Positions 26,252 to 32,841 of a stretch of 64,000 nt of DNA are shown here, piece after piece. Numbering within the stretch: the first letter of the stretch is position 1; the number at the start of each line of letters is the position of its first letter. This stretch comes from Sphingomonas swuensis. GTDB taxonomy: Bacteria > Pseudomonadota > Alphaproteobacteria > Sphingomonadales > Sphingomonadaceae. Under the pieces are notes generated by a model. The model worked only from the letters and a program-made list of their open reading frames with translations, did not search any database and had not been told where the DNA came from. The position numbers were made by a program, and so were the translations under genes. The stretch is from assembly GCF_039538045.1 (NCBI RefSeq), contig NZ_BAABBQ010000001.1, forward strand, positions 1,076,001 through 1,140,000. Direction: 5' to 3'.

Positions 26252-26680
26252 ATGAGCGACATTCTTCCCTTCACTCCGCGGCTGGATGGGCTGGTGCCTG
26301 CTTCGCTCGCGGTGCGATCGGCCAAGATCCACCTCGATTCCCTCGAGGTGATGACCGACATCGGCTTCCACGAATTCGAGGTCGGAAGCCCGCAGCGGCT
26401 GCTGATCAGCGTCGAGGTCTGGCTCGATGCGGTCGATCCGCCCGCTGCGGACCTCGCCGAGGGTGCGTGGAACTACGATCACCTGCGGATCGAGATCGAG
26501 CGAATCGCTGCGAGCCGGCGCTTCAACCTGCAGGAGACACTGGCCCGGGAAGTCTATGACTGGGTTGCTGCGCGGGACGGAGTGAAGGCATTGAGGGTGG
26601 CCACGGCCAAGCCCGATGTCTATCCGAACGCGCGGGGAGTGGGCGTTGAAATCGCCTCCTTTTCCGGCACGGCTCCGTAA
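26252..26680 (+). CDS. folB: Dihydroneopterin aldolase FolB
   Basis: 142-residue FolB, which splits dihydroneopterin to hydroxymethyl-dihydropterin and glycolaldehyde in folate synthesis. Family features are the DIGFHEFEVGSPQRL strand, the catalytic-side WNYDHLR and the C-terminal TAKPDVYPNARGVGVEI. The ATG is directly after the stop of the FolM-like gene. A tail of 12 residues precedes VRSAKIHLDSLEVM and is slightly longer than in the minimal enzyme. Confidence 0.92.
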   Translation: MSDILPFTPRLDGLVPASLAVRSAKIHLDSLEVMTDIGFHEFEVGSPQRLLISVEVWLDAVDPPAADLAEGAWNYDHLRIEIERIAASRRFNLQETLAREVYDWVAARDGVKALRVATAKPDVYPNARGVGVEIASFSGTAP

Positions 26681-26866
26681 CGGCCTTTGAAGGCGGTTGC
26701 AGTGGTGGAACAATATGATTGCGCCGCCATTGAGGCCACATTAAGGAAGCCCGCCGGCCACGCCGATGATATGTTGATACGTCGGCCTGCCTGATCGGAA
26801 GAATGCGGTTTTGACCGTATTCGATCGTGACGGTTGAAAAGCCCTTCTGAGGAGAATTGCGGCAGG

Positions 26867-27559
26867 ATGTCTTACGCCAATCGCAGGCAGATGAGCGGGA
26901 ACAGGACGGTTTCGATCGTCATTGTTGCCTTGCTGCATGTGCTGCTCGGATATGCGATCATCACCGGCCTCGCGTACAATGTCGTGAAGAAGGCCGCGGA
27001 AGATCTGAAGACCTTTGACGTGGAGGAGGAGCCACCGCCCCCGCCGGAGGAACCGCCGCCCCCGCCGCCCGAACGGCAGGTCGAGACTCCGCCGCCGCCC
27101 GTCGTGTCGCCGCCGCCTCTGGTGCGGACGAACACGCCGCCGCCGCCGGTGTCCACGGTGACCAACGCGCCGCCGGCGATCATCACGCCGACTGCGCCGA
27201 CCGCACCGCCGGCCCCGCCGGCTCCGCCGCCCCCGCCGCCGCCCCCGCCGCAGCCCGTCAAGGTGCAGCCGGCAAAGGCCCGTGCGAACCTCGCTTCCTA
27301 CTTCTCGGATGACGACTATCCGCAGGACGCGATCCGCAACGAGCAGCAGGGTACGACGGGTGTCCGCCTGGACATCGGTCCGGACGGTCGGGTCACCAAC
27401 TGCACTGTGACCAGCTCGTCAGGCTCGAGCTCGCTCGACAGCACGACCTGCCGACTGCTCCGCAGCCGGGCCCGCTTCACTCCGGCGACGGACAGCAGCG
27501 GTGGCAAGACGTCCGACACGACGTCCACCCGGATCGTCTGGCGACTGCCTGAAGAGTAA
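26867..27559 (+). CDS. tonB: TonB energy-transducing protein
   Basis: 230-residue TonB. Single N-terminal transmembrane helix (about residues 15-38), a proline-rich periplasmic spacer (about 50-150, with long Pro runs), and a C-terminal TonB domain (about 160-230) including DDYPQDAIRNEQ and GTTGVRLDIGPDG. It moves proton-motive energy from ExbB/ExbD to outer-membrane receptors. GGAG lies upstream of the ATG at 26867. Fifty-three bases separate it from exbB, consistent with one operon. Confidence 0.93.
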   Translation: MSYANRRQMSGNRTVSIVIVALLHVLLGYAIITGLAYNVVKKAAEDLKTFDVEEEPPPPPEEPPPPPPERQVETPPPPVVSPPPLVRTNTPPPPVSTVTNAPPAIITPTAPTAPPAPPAPPPPPPPPPQPVKVQPAKARANLASYFSDDDYPQDAIRNEQQGTTGVRLDIGPDGRVTNCTVTSSSGSSSLDSTTCRLLRSRARFTPATDSSGGKTSDTTSTRIVWRLPEE

Positions 27560-27612
27560 GTGACGCCTTTTCCTTTCACGCCCATACGGTTTCTAGTCCA
27601 AGGATACGCACT

Positions 27613-28494
27613 ATGACCTTCCTCTCTCTGACGGCAGCAGCCGCCGCCGCTCCGGCCGGCGACAGCCCCTACGGTCTCATGCAGGCCCTCAACGAAGGTG
27701 GCGCCATCTCGTGGGCCACGTTCGTGATCCTCGTCGGCATGTCGATCGGCACCTTCTACATCCTGTTCACGAAGTTCTTCGAGCAGCAGAAGATCATCAG
27801 CCAGGGCAACAAGGTCCGCTCGAGCTTCTGGAACTCGCCGAACCTGCGCGAAGCCGCCAGCAAGCTCGACCAGAAGAGCGCCTACCGCGCGATCGTCGAC
27901 GACACGCTCGTCGCCCAGGAGCAGCACGGCAAGCTGACCAACCCGATCGACCAGCACGACTGGATGGCGAACAGCCTCGCCCGCTCGCAGGGCGGCATCG
28001 GCGCCCGTCTCGGTGAAGGCCTCGCCTTCCTCGCGACGGTCGGTTCGACTGCTCCGTTCATCGGTCTGTTCGGTACCGTCGTCGGCATCTACCGCGCGCT
28101 GATCAAGATCGGCGCGTCGGGCCAGGCCTCGATTTCCACCGTCGCCGGCCCGGTCGGCGAGGCGCTGATCATGACCGCCCTCGGCCTGGTCGTCGCGGTT
28201 CCGGCCGTGCTCGCCTACAACTGGCTGATCCGCCGCAACAAGTCGATCATGGAGGACCTTGCTGCCTTCACGAACGACCTGCACGGCTACATCATGTCGG
28301 AAGGCAAGGTTAAGCCGGCCGCCGTCACCGCCGCCGCTGCCCCGAATGCCGGTTCGGCCTCGGTCGCCCGTGGCGCCCAGACCCGCACCGGTGCGGCTCC
28401 GACCCCGGCTGGCACCCAGCCGCTGACCTCGGGCCAGACCTCGACCGGCCAGCAGGCTGGCGGCACTGGCACCACCACCGTCGATCGCCGCTAA
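27613..28494 (+). CDS. exbB: ExbB proton channel subunit with low-complexity C-tail
   Basis: 293-residue MotA/TolQ/ExbB protein, the proton channel for TonB. Signal-like N-terminus, first helix at about 35-55, and the pair of helices near STAPFIGLFGTVVGIYRAL and EALIMTALGLVVAVPAVLAYN. After the last helix and a short cytoplasmic part there is an Ala/Thr/Gly/Pro-rich extension of about 60 residues that ordinary ExbB proteins lack. It sits between tonB and two exbD genes. Confidence 0.93.
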   Translation: MTFLSLTAAAAAAPAGDSPYGLMQALNEGGAISWATFVILVGMSIGTFYILFTKFFEQQKIISQGNKVRSSFWNSPNLREAASKLDQKSAYRAIVDDTLVAQEQHGKLTNPIDQHDWMANSLARSQGGIGARLGEGLAFLATVGSTAPFIGLFGTVVGIYRALIKIGASGQASISTVAGPVGEALIMTALGLVVAVPAVLAYNWLIRRNKSIMEDLAAFTNDLHGYIMSEGKVKPAAVTAAAAPNAGSASVARGAQTRTGAAPTPAGTQPLTSGQTSTGQQAGGTGTTTVDRR

Positions 28495-28583
28495 GGCAGG
28501 GTTCAGGAGGCCGGGCGCTTGATGCGTCCGGTCTCCACCCCGTCGATCCGGTGACCCGAAGTTAAAGAGGGAACGAACGTCCC

Positions 28584-29072
28584 ATGGCAATGAGTGTCGG
28601 CAAGGAAGACGGCGAAGACGTCCCGATGTCCGACATCAACACCACGCCCCTCGTGGACGTGATGCTGGTGCTCCTGATCATCTTCCTCATCGCCGTTCCG
28701 GTGGTGGTGGAAACCGTCCCGATCGCGCTCCCCGCGACCGCCTACGAAGCCCGCGAGACCAAGCCCGAGAACATCGAGCTGACCGTCCGCGGCGGTCCCG
28801 GCGGCACCTGCGAGGTGTATCAGGGCATGGCTCCGATCAACTCGGAGGCGCTGCTCGATACCGCGGTCGCGAAGCTCGAGGATGCCATCGCCAAGGCTGG
28901 TGGTGCCGAGAACCTGACCGAGGAAACGATGCCCGAAGTGCACATCCGCGGTGACGTCAACACGCCGTACAAGTGCATCGGTGGGACCATCTACACGATG
29001 CAGCGCGCCGGCTTCGCCCGCGTCGGCTTCGTGTCCGAACCGCCCGCCGGTTCGACTGTCACCCGCCTGTAG
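28584..29072 (+). CDS. exbD: ExbD/TolR biopolymer transport protein (first copy)
   Basis: 162-residue ExbD with one N-terminal membrane helix beginning after MSDINTTPLVDVML, the helix carrying the conserved proton-path Asp, and a periplasmic domain. The insert between about 75 and 130 (with GGPGGTCEVY and two cysteines, the second in YKCIGG) is larger than in the second copy. Ends 18 bases before the next exbD. Confidence 0.92.
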   Translation: MAMSVGKEDGEDVPMSDINTTPLVDVMLVLLIIFLIAVPVVVETVPIALPATAYEARETKPENIELTVRGGPGGTCEVYQGMAPINSEALLDTAVAKLEDAIAKAGGAENLTEETMPEVHIRGDVNTPYKCIGGTIYTMQRAGFARVGFVSEPPAGSTVTRL

Positions 29073-29089
29073 AGAAAGGAACTCGCGTC

Positions 29090-29521
29090 ATGGCAATGCA
29101 GACGACGAGCAATAACTCCGAAGGCGAACCGATGATGGAGATGAACACCACTCCGCTCATCGACGTCATGCTGGTGCTGATCATCATGCTGATCATCACC
29201 ATCCCGCCGCAAACCCACGCGGTGAAGCTCGACCTTCCGCAGGGCAATCCTCCGCCCGACGCGGTGATCGATCCGGTCAAGAACAAGATCGTGGTGACCC
29301 AGCAGAACGGCATCCTGTGGAACGGCGCGCCCGTGAACCAGGTGCAGCTGCGCCAGTTCCTCGACATCACCCAGCAGATGGACCCGGTTCCCGAGCTCCA
29401 CCTGCAGCCCGAAGGCGAGGCACGCTACGACCTGGTCGACCAGGTGCTGGTCGTGACCAAGCAGGCCAACGTGTCCAAGATGGGCTTCGTCGGCAACGAA
29501 AGCTACGCCAAGGCCTTCTGA
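29090..29521 (+). CDS. ExbD/TolR biopolymer transport protein (second copy)
   Basis: 143-residue ExbD paralogue with MNTTPLIDVMLVLIIML at the helix start and the short periplasmic domain that follows. Two different ExbD subunits per TonB operon are common in Sphingomonadales; they could form mixed pentamer-dimer complexes. ATG at 29090; the larger in-frame opening upstream overlaps the first copy. A strong terminator follows. Confidence 0.92.
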   Translation: MAMQTTSNNSEGEPMMEMNTTPLIDVMLVLIIMLIITIPPQTHAVKLDLPQGNPPPDAVIDPVKNKIVVTQQNGILWNGAPVNQVQLRQFLDITQQMDPVPELHLQPEGEARYDLVDQVLVVTKQANVSKMGFVGNESYAKAF

Positions 29522-29551
29522 TCACTTTCGGGAACCATCCCGAAAAATCCT

Positions 29552-29588
29552 GGGCGGTCCTCTCATCACGGGAGGGCCGCCCTTTTTT
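29552..29588 (+). terminator. Terminator of the tonB-exbB-exbD-exbD operon
   Basis: GGGCGGTCCTC pairs with GAGGGCCGCCC (one G-T pair), loop about 9 bases, then TTTTTT. Confidence 0.9.
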
Positions 29589-29637
29589 CGTTCCGAGCGT
29601 TGTCCCGTCATCATCGCGCATCAGGAGAAGAACGACC

Positions 29638-30153
29638 GTGCCCCACAAGAGCCTGGCCCTCATCGCAACGCTGGCCGTCGCCGGCTGCGCCACCCCGATG
29701 GACGCCCCAAGCAGCGCCGTCGCGCTTCCCCTGATCGGTAGCAGCGGACAGGCGATCGGCACCGTGCGCATGTGGGAGACCCCGGGAGCGGTCAGCTTCA
29801 GGGTCGAGGCGAATGGGCTGTCGGTCGGCCGCAAGGGGCTGCACGTCCATTCGGTGGGACGCTGCGTCGGTCCCGCCTTCACCAGCGCGGGCGGCCACTG
29901 GAACCCGGCCTCTCGCAAGCATGGGCTCGCCAACCCCGCCGGGCCGCATGCCGGCGACCTGCCCAATGTCCCTGTCGCGGCCAATGGCGCGCTTCGCGAA
30001 ACGGTTGTGCTCAATGGCGCGAGCCTCGCCACTCTTCGCGACGGTGATGGGTCGGCGCTCGTGCTCCACGCCGGCGAGGACGACAATGTCACCGATCCGA
30101 GCGGCAACAGCGGCGATCGTGTCGCTTGCGCGGTAATCAGTCCGGCTGCCTGA
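29638..30153 (+). CDS. sodC: Cu/Zn superoxide dismutase lipoprotein
   Basis: 171-residue periplasmic superoxide dismutase that dismutates superoxide. Lipobox VAGC after the signal region predicts lipid anchoring. All metal ligands appear present: the His pair of HVHSVG, His in GGHWNP, His in SRKHGL, GPHAGD (His and Asp) and the copper His in LVLHAG. The active-site Arg lies in SGNSGDR, and the disulfide Cys pair in VGRCVG and VACAVI. GTG start at 29638 with AGGAG 11 bases upstream. Confidence 0.92.
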   Translation: MPHKSLALIATLAVAGCATPMDAPSSAVALPLIGSSGQAIGTVRMWETPGAVSFRVEANGLSVGRKGLHVHSVGRCVGPAFTSAGGHWNPASRKHGLANPAGPHAGDLPNVPVAANGALRETVVLNGASLATLRDGDGSALVLHAGEDDNVTDPSGNSGDRVACAVISPAA

Positions 30154-30173
30154 AGGCGGCCCGGCGAGCGGTT

Positions 30174-30207
30174 CCTGCCCGATAGCCCGTAGCGGCCATC
30201 GGGCAGG
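30174..30207. terminator. Hairpin after sodC
   Basis: Perfect 10-bp stem CCTGCCCGAT / ATCGGGCAGG with a 14-base loop, 20 bases after sodC. No T-run, so termination is only probable. Confidence 0.5.
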
Positions 30208-30266
30208 TGCTTCGTTGGAGGATGCGGATGACTGATCTGGTCATCGCCAGTCCACGGGAGTGACTT

Positions 30267-30590
30267 ATGCCGCAGCGTTTCACCGCGACAGAGAATGCGT
30301 TCGACAAGGGCATCGAGAAGACTAGCGCCAAGCAGGGCGCCAAGCTCGCGGGCGAGTGGGTCGAAGCGATCCGCAAGGCCGAATTCACCGGTTCGAAGGG
30401 CCTCGCCTCGGAGCTCGAGCGGCTCGAGAAGCTGCTCGGCGACGACGAGCCCGACACCGACAAGCTCAAGACCCTGCTCGAGAAGATCGGCCAGGACACG
30501 CTCAAGGCGGCCGATCGTGCTGACGACCCCAAGGTCGCCGAGAAGATCCGCAAGCTCGCCGAGGCGATGGGCGCGAAGCAGCCCGCCTGA
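30267..30590 (+). CDS. Small helical charged protein of unknown function
   Basis: 107-residue protein rich in Lys, Glu, Asp and Ala with almost no hydrophobic stretch, made of about three amphipathic helices. No cysteines, no signal. ATG at 30267, 59 bases after the sodC hairpin, and a terminator directly downstream. Nothing recognised; its helix composition would suit a stress-associated or coiled-coil protein. Confidence 0.6.
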   Translation: MPQRFTATENAFDKGIEKTSAKQGAKLAGEWVEAIRKAEFTGSKGLASELERLEKLLGDDEPDTDKLKTLLEKIGQDTLKAADRADDPKVAEKIRKLAEAMGAKQPA

Positions 30591-30613
30591 CGGGCTGTCA
30601 CGGGAATGCAGAG

Positions 30614-30639
30614 AGGGGCCGGGCGACCGGCCCCTTTTT
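30614..30639 (+). terminator. Terminator between the helical protein and rppH
   Basis: AGGGGCCGG-GCGA-CCGGCCCCT followed by TTTT on the plus strand. It lies directly before the convergent rppH stop, so it can serve both. Confidence 0.85.
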
Positions 30640-30641
30640 CG

Positions 30642-31118
30642 TCAGGGCAGGCCGAGATGCTCCTCGAACTGCGCGATCAGCCTGCGATAAAGGTCACGCT
30701 TGAACGGCACGATCAGGTCGGGAAGCTCGCCCGCGTCGACCCACTTCCAGGCATCAAATTCGGGATGGGCGGTGGCGATGTCGACGTCGCTCTGCCGCCC
30801 AAGGAAGCGGCACAGGAACCAGTCCTGCTCCTGCCCCTTCCACTTGCCGCCCCACAGCTTGGAGCGAAGCTCCTCCGGAAGGTCGTAGCGAAGACGTTCG
30901 GGGCAGTCCGACACCCGTTCGACGAGGTGCGGGGCAATTCCCGTCTCTTCCTCGAGCTCGCGAAGCGCGGTGTCCCAGGGCTCCTCGCCCTCGTCGATCC
31001 CGCCTTGCGGCATCTGCCAGGCCTCGTCGGTCCGGTCGATCCGGCGGCCGACCCAAACCTGGCGGTCGGCGTTGAGGAGCATGACGCCGACCCCGCGGCG
31101 ATAATCGTTGCTGGTCAT
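30642..31118 (-). CDS. rppH: RNA pyrophosphohydrolase RppH
   Basis: 158-residue Nudix enzyme that removes pyrophosphate from 5' ends of mRNA, opening them to decay. The Nudix box GGIDEGEEPWDTALRELEEE is present, and the alphaproteobacterial RppH segments MPQGGIDEG and GGKWKGQEQDWFLCRF are visible. Start ATG at 31118; the hairpin at 31130-31164 lies just upstream. Length is typical. Confidence 0.93.
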   Translation of the reverse strand: MTSNDYRRGVGVMLLNADRQVWVGRRIDRTDEAWQMPQGGIDEGEEPWDTALRELEEETGIAPHLVERVSDCPERLRYDLPEELRSKLWGGKWKGQEQDWFLCRFLGRQSDVDIATAHPEFDAWKWVDAGELPDLIVPFKRDLYRRLIAQFEEHLGLP

Positions 31119-31129
31119 GATTGGTCCGT

Positions 31130-31164
31130 CATCCCGGCCCCGACCAAGGTCAAGGGCCGGGATG
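31130..31164. terminator. Hairpin between stress protein and rppH
   Basis: Perfect 11-bp stem CATCCCGGCCC / GGGCCGGGATG with a small inner GACC/GGTC stem in the loop. It follows the YflT-type gene on the minus strand but has no T-run. Could terminate that gene or mark a repeat. Confidence 0.4.
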
Positions 31165-31175
31165 CGGCGTGCCGC

Positions 31176-31739
31176 TTAGTAAGCGGTGGTGGTGCTGTCG
31201 GTCGAGCTCATCTTGGTGCGGCTCGAGCTGTGACCGCCGGCGCGATGGAGGATGTCTTCGGCGCGAGTGCGGTCGATGTTGCTTCGGCTGGTGTCGACGG
31301 ACACGAAGATGCCGCCGTCATTGATCCGCTGGCCGTAATAGTCGCTGTCCTCGCGGCTGACGCCATGGCTGGTGAACAGGTCACTGAGGCCGCCGGCGGC
31401 AGCGCCGATGGCGGTTCCGGTCAGCGCCGCGCCGCCGATGGCGCTCTGGGCGATGGCACCGGCCGCGGCGAGCGGGCCGACGCCGGGAATGGCGAGCGCG
31501 GCGACGCCGAGCAGGGCGCCGATGCCCGAACCCGCGGCGGCCTTGGCGATGAAGCTGGTCGGCTCCTTGTGATCGGCGACATGATCGCCGGCACCGGTCG
31601 TCTCGCTGACGGTGTCGTCATGCTTGCCGATGACCGAGATGGCACTGTCCTCGACACCCGCCTGGCGCAGTTCGGCGATCGCGCGCTCGGCTTCGCTATG
31701 GCTGTCGAAAACGGCCGAAATGACATTGGTACCTTGCAT
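31176..31739 (-). CDS. YflT-type general stress protein
   Basis: 187-residue protein. The N-terminal part (SAVFDSHSEAERAIAELRQAG) fits the YflT/17M stress domain; a long Gly/Ala-rich hydrophobic middle (about residues 65-115) and a Ser/Thr-rich C-terminus follow. Family members are induced by heat, osmotic or desiccation stress and may sit at the membrane. The SD (GGGAGAG, four bases from the ATG) lies in the 3' arm of a strong hairpin in its leader. No EcfG-type promoter could be confirmed. Confidence 0.75.
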   Translation of the reverse strand: MQGTNVISAVFDSHSEAERAIAELRQAGVEDSAISVIGKHDDTVSETTGAGDHVADHKEPTSFIAKAAAGSGIGALLGVAALAIPGVGPLAAAGAIAQSAIGGAALTGTAIGAAAGGLSDLFTSHGVSREDSDYYGQRINDGGIFVSVDTSRSNIDRTRAEDILHRAGGHSSSRTKMSSTDSTTTAY

Positions 31740-31743
31740 GGGG

Positions 31744-31784
31744 CTCTCCCTTGGCCGGCGGCAACTAAGCCGGCGGTGGGAGAG
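31744..31784 (-). promoter_or_regulatory. Leader hairpin sequestering the Shine-Dalgarno of the stress gene
   Basis: On the minus strand CTCTCCC and GGGAGAG pair over seven bases, with an internal 3x3 loop and a GCCGGC self-complementary inner stem. GGGAGAG is the SD of the YflT-type gene. Upstream, GGAAC-N16-CGCT (three of four -10 bases) could be an EcfG promoter. Confidence 0.45.
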
Positions 31785-31840
31785 CGAAGCGCGGACCCGC
31801 TAGTTCCGGCGACGGTCGCCAACTGGTGGCTGCAATCCGC

Positions 31841-32764
31841 CTAGCCGAGCAGCAGCCCGAGGTGCGCGACGCAGCGCTCGAGGTCGTGCTGGGCGCTCGG
31901 AAGTGCCCTGCGGAGATTCATGAAGCCGTGGATCGTGCCGTCGCACTCGAGATAAGTGGTGCTGACCCCGGCTGCCGCGCAGGCCCCGACGAAGGCGCGG
32001 CTCTGGTCGCGGATCGGATCGAGCGAGCCGGCGACGACCAGCGTTGAAGGCAGGCCGGCAAGATCCTTCAGCATCGGGTCGTAGCGCCAGTCGCCACGGT
32101 CGGGCGCATAGCCTTCGTCGAACCATCCCATGCTCGCCCGGCTGAGGAGAAAGCCTTCGCCGAACTGGTCGAGGCTCGAATAGTGGCGCGTCGGATTGGC
32201 GGCGGGATAGATCGCCCAAAGCGCGCGAACGGCGACTGCTGCGGGCTGATCGCGAAGCGCGAGCGCGGTGACGATCGCGAAATTGCCGCCCGCACTGTCC
32301 CCGGCAAGAACCAGGCCGTCGACGGCGCGGCCGAGGGCAAGCGGACTGTCGGCGATCCAGCGCGCCGCGGCCATGGCGTCTTCGATTCCGGCAGGGAAGG
32401 GGTGCTCGGGGGCGAGAGCATAGTCGACGCTGATCACCGGCAGGTCGGTCAGCCGGGCGATCTCCGCGCACAAGGGCTCGTGCGTGTCGAGGTCGCCGAG
32501 GAGGAAACCGCCGCCGTGATAGAAGACGATCGCCGGCCCGGGCTCGCGCTCGGCGCGCGCGTCGTAGAGCCGCATCGGGCAGGGCCCGCCTTCGATGTCG
32601 CGGAGGACCGCCAGCGGGCCGGTCTCGGCATCGAACATCTTGCGGCTGGCGTGCATCATCCCCCGCGCGCCCTCGAGCCCGACGTCGACGGCTCGCTTGG
32701 CCCCCGGCTTGTTGGCGATTTCGAGCAAAGCGGCGACATCGGGACGGACATAAGGCTGGGTCAT
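31841..32764 (-). CDS. Alpha/beta hydrolase, HSL-type esterase
   Basis: 307-residue hormone-sensitive-lipase-type esterase. The oxyanion motif HGGGF, nucleophile GDSAGG, acid in LDPIRDQ and histidine in IHGFMN are all present. Start at 32764 (MTQPYVR) chosen over an in-frame ATG 12 codons earlier. Divergent from korA, 77 bases apart. Hydrolyses short-chain esters by family; natural substrate unknown. Confidence 0.88.
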   Translation of the reverse strand: MTQPYVRPDVAALLEIANKPGAKRAVDVGLEGARGMMHASRKMFDAETGPLAVLRDIEGGPCPMRLYDARAEREPGPAIVFYHGGGFLLGDLDTHEPLCAEIARLTDLPVISVDYALAPEHPFPAGIEDAMAAARWIADSPLALGRAVDGLVLAGDSAGGNFAIVTALALRDQPAAVAVRALWAIYPAANPTRHYSSLDQFGEGFLLSRASMGWFDEGYAPDRGDWRYDPMLKDLAGLPSTLVVAGSLDPIRDQSRAFVGACAAAGVSTTYLECDGTIHGFMNLRRALPSAQHDLERCVAHLGLLLG

Positions 32765-32841
32765 CCCCTGCGTGTAACGTGGTGACGCCAGCACTTCCAC
32801 GCGCTAGGGAAGATCAACCCCTTTCATTCGCAGGACGCGTC

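Noticed and set aside
26867..27300. Proline-codon runs in tonB as a repeat array or CRISPR
   Set aside because: Irregular CCG-rich codons encoding the periplasmic spacer, not spaced repeats. Similar runs at 10920-11080 and 21180-21350 are the barrel tails.
29638..30153. Missing metal ligands in the superoxide dismutase
   Set aside because: Checked each His and the Asp; all are present, so the enzyme is not predicted to be inactive.
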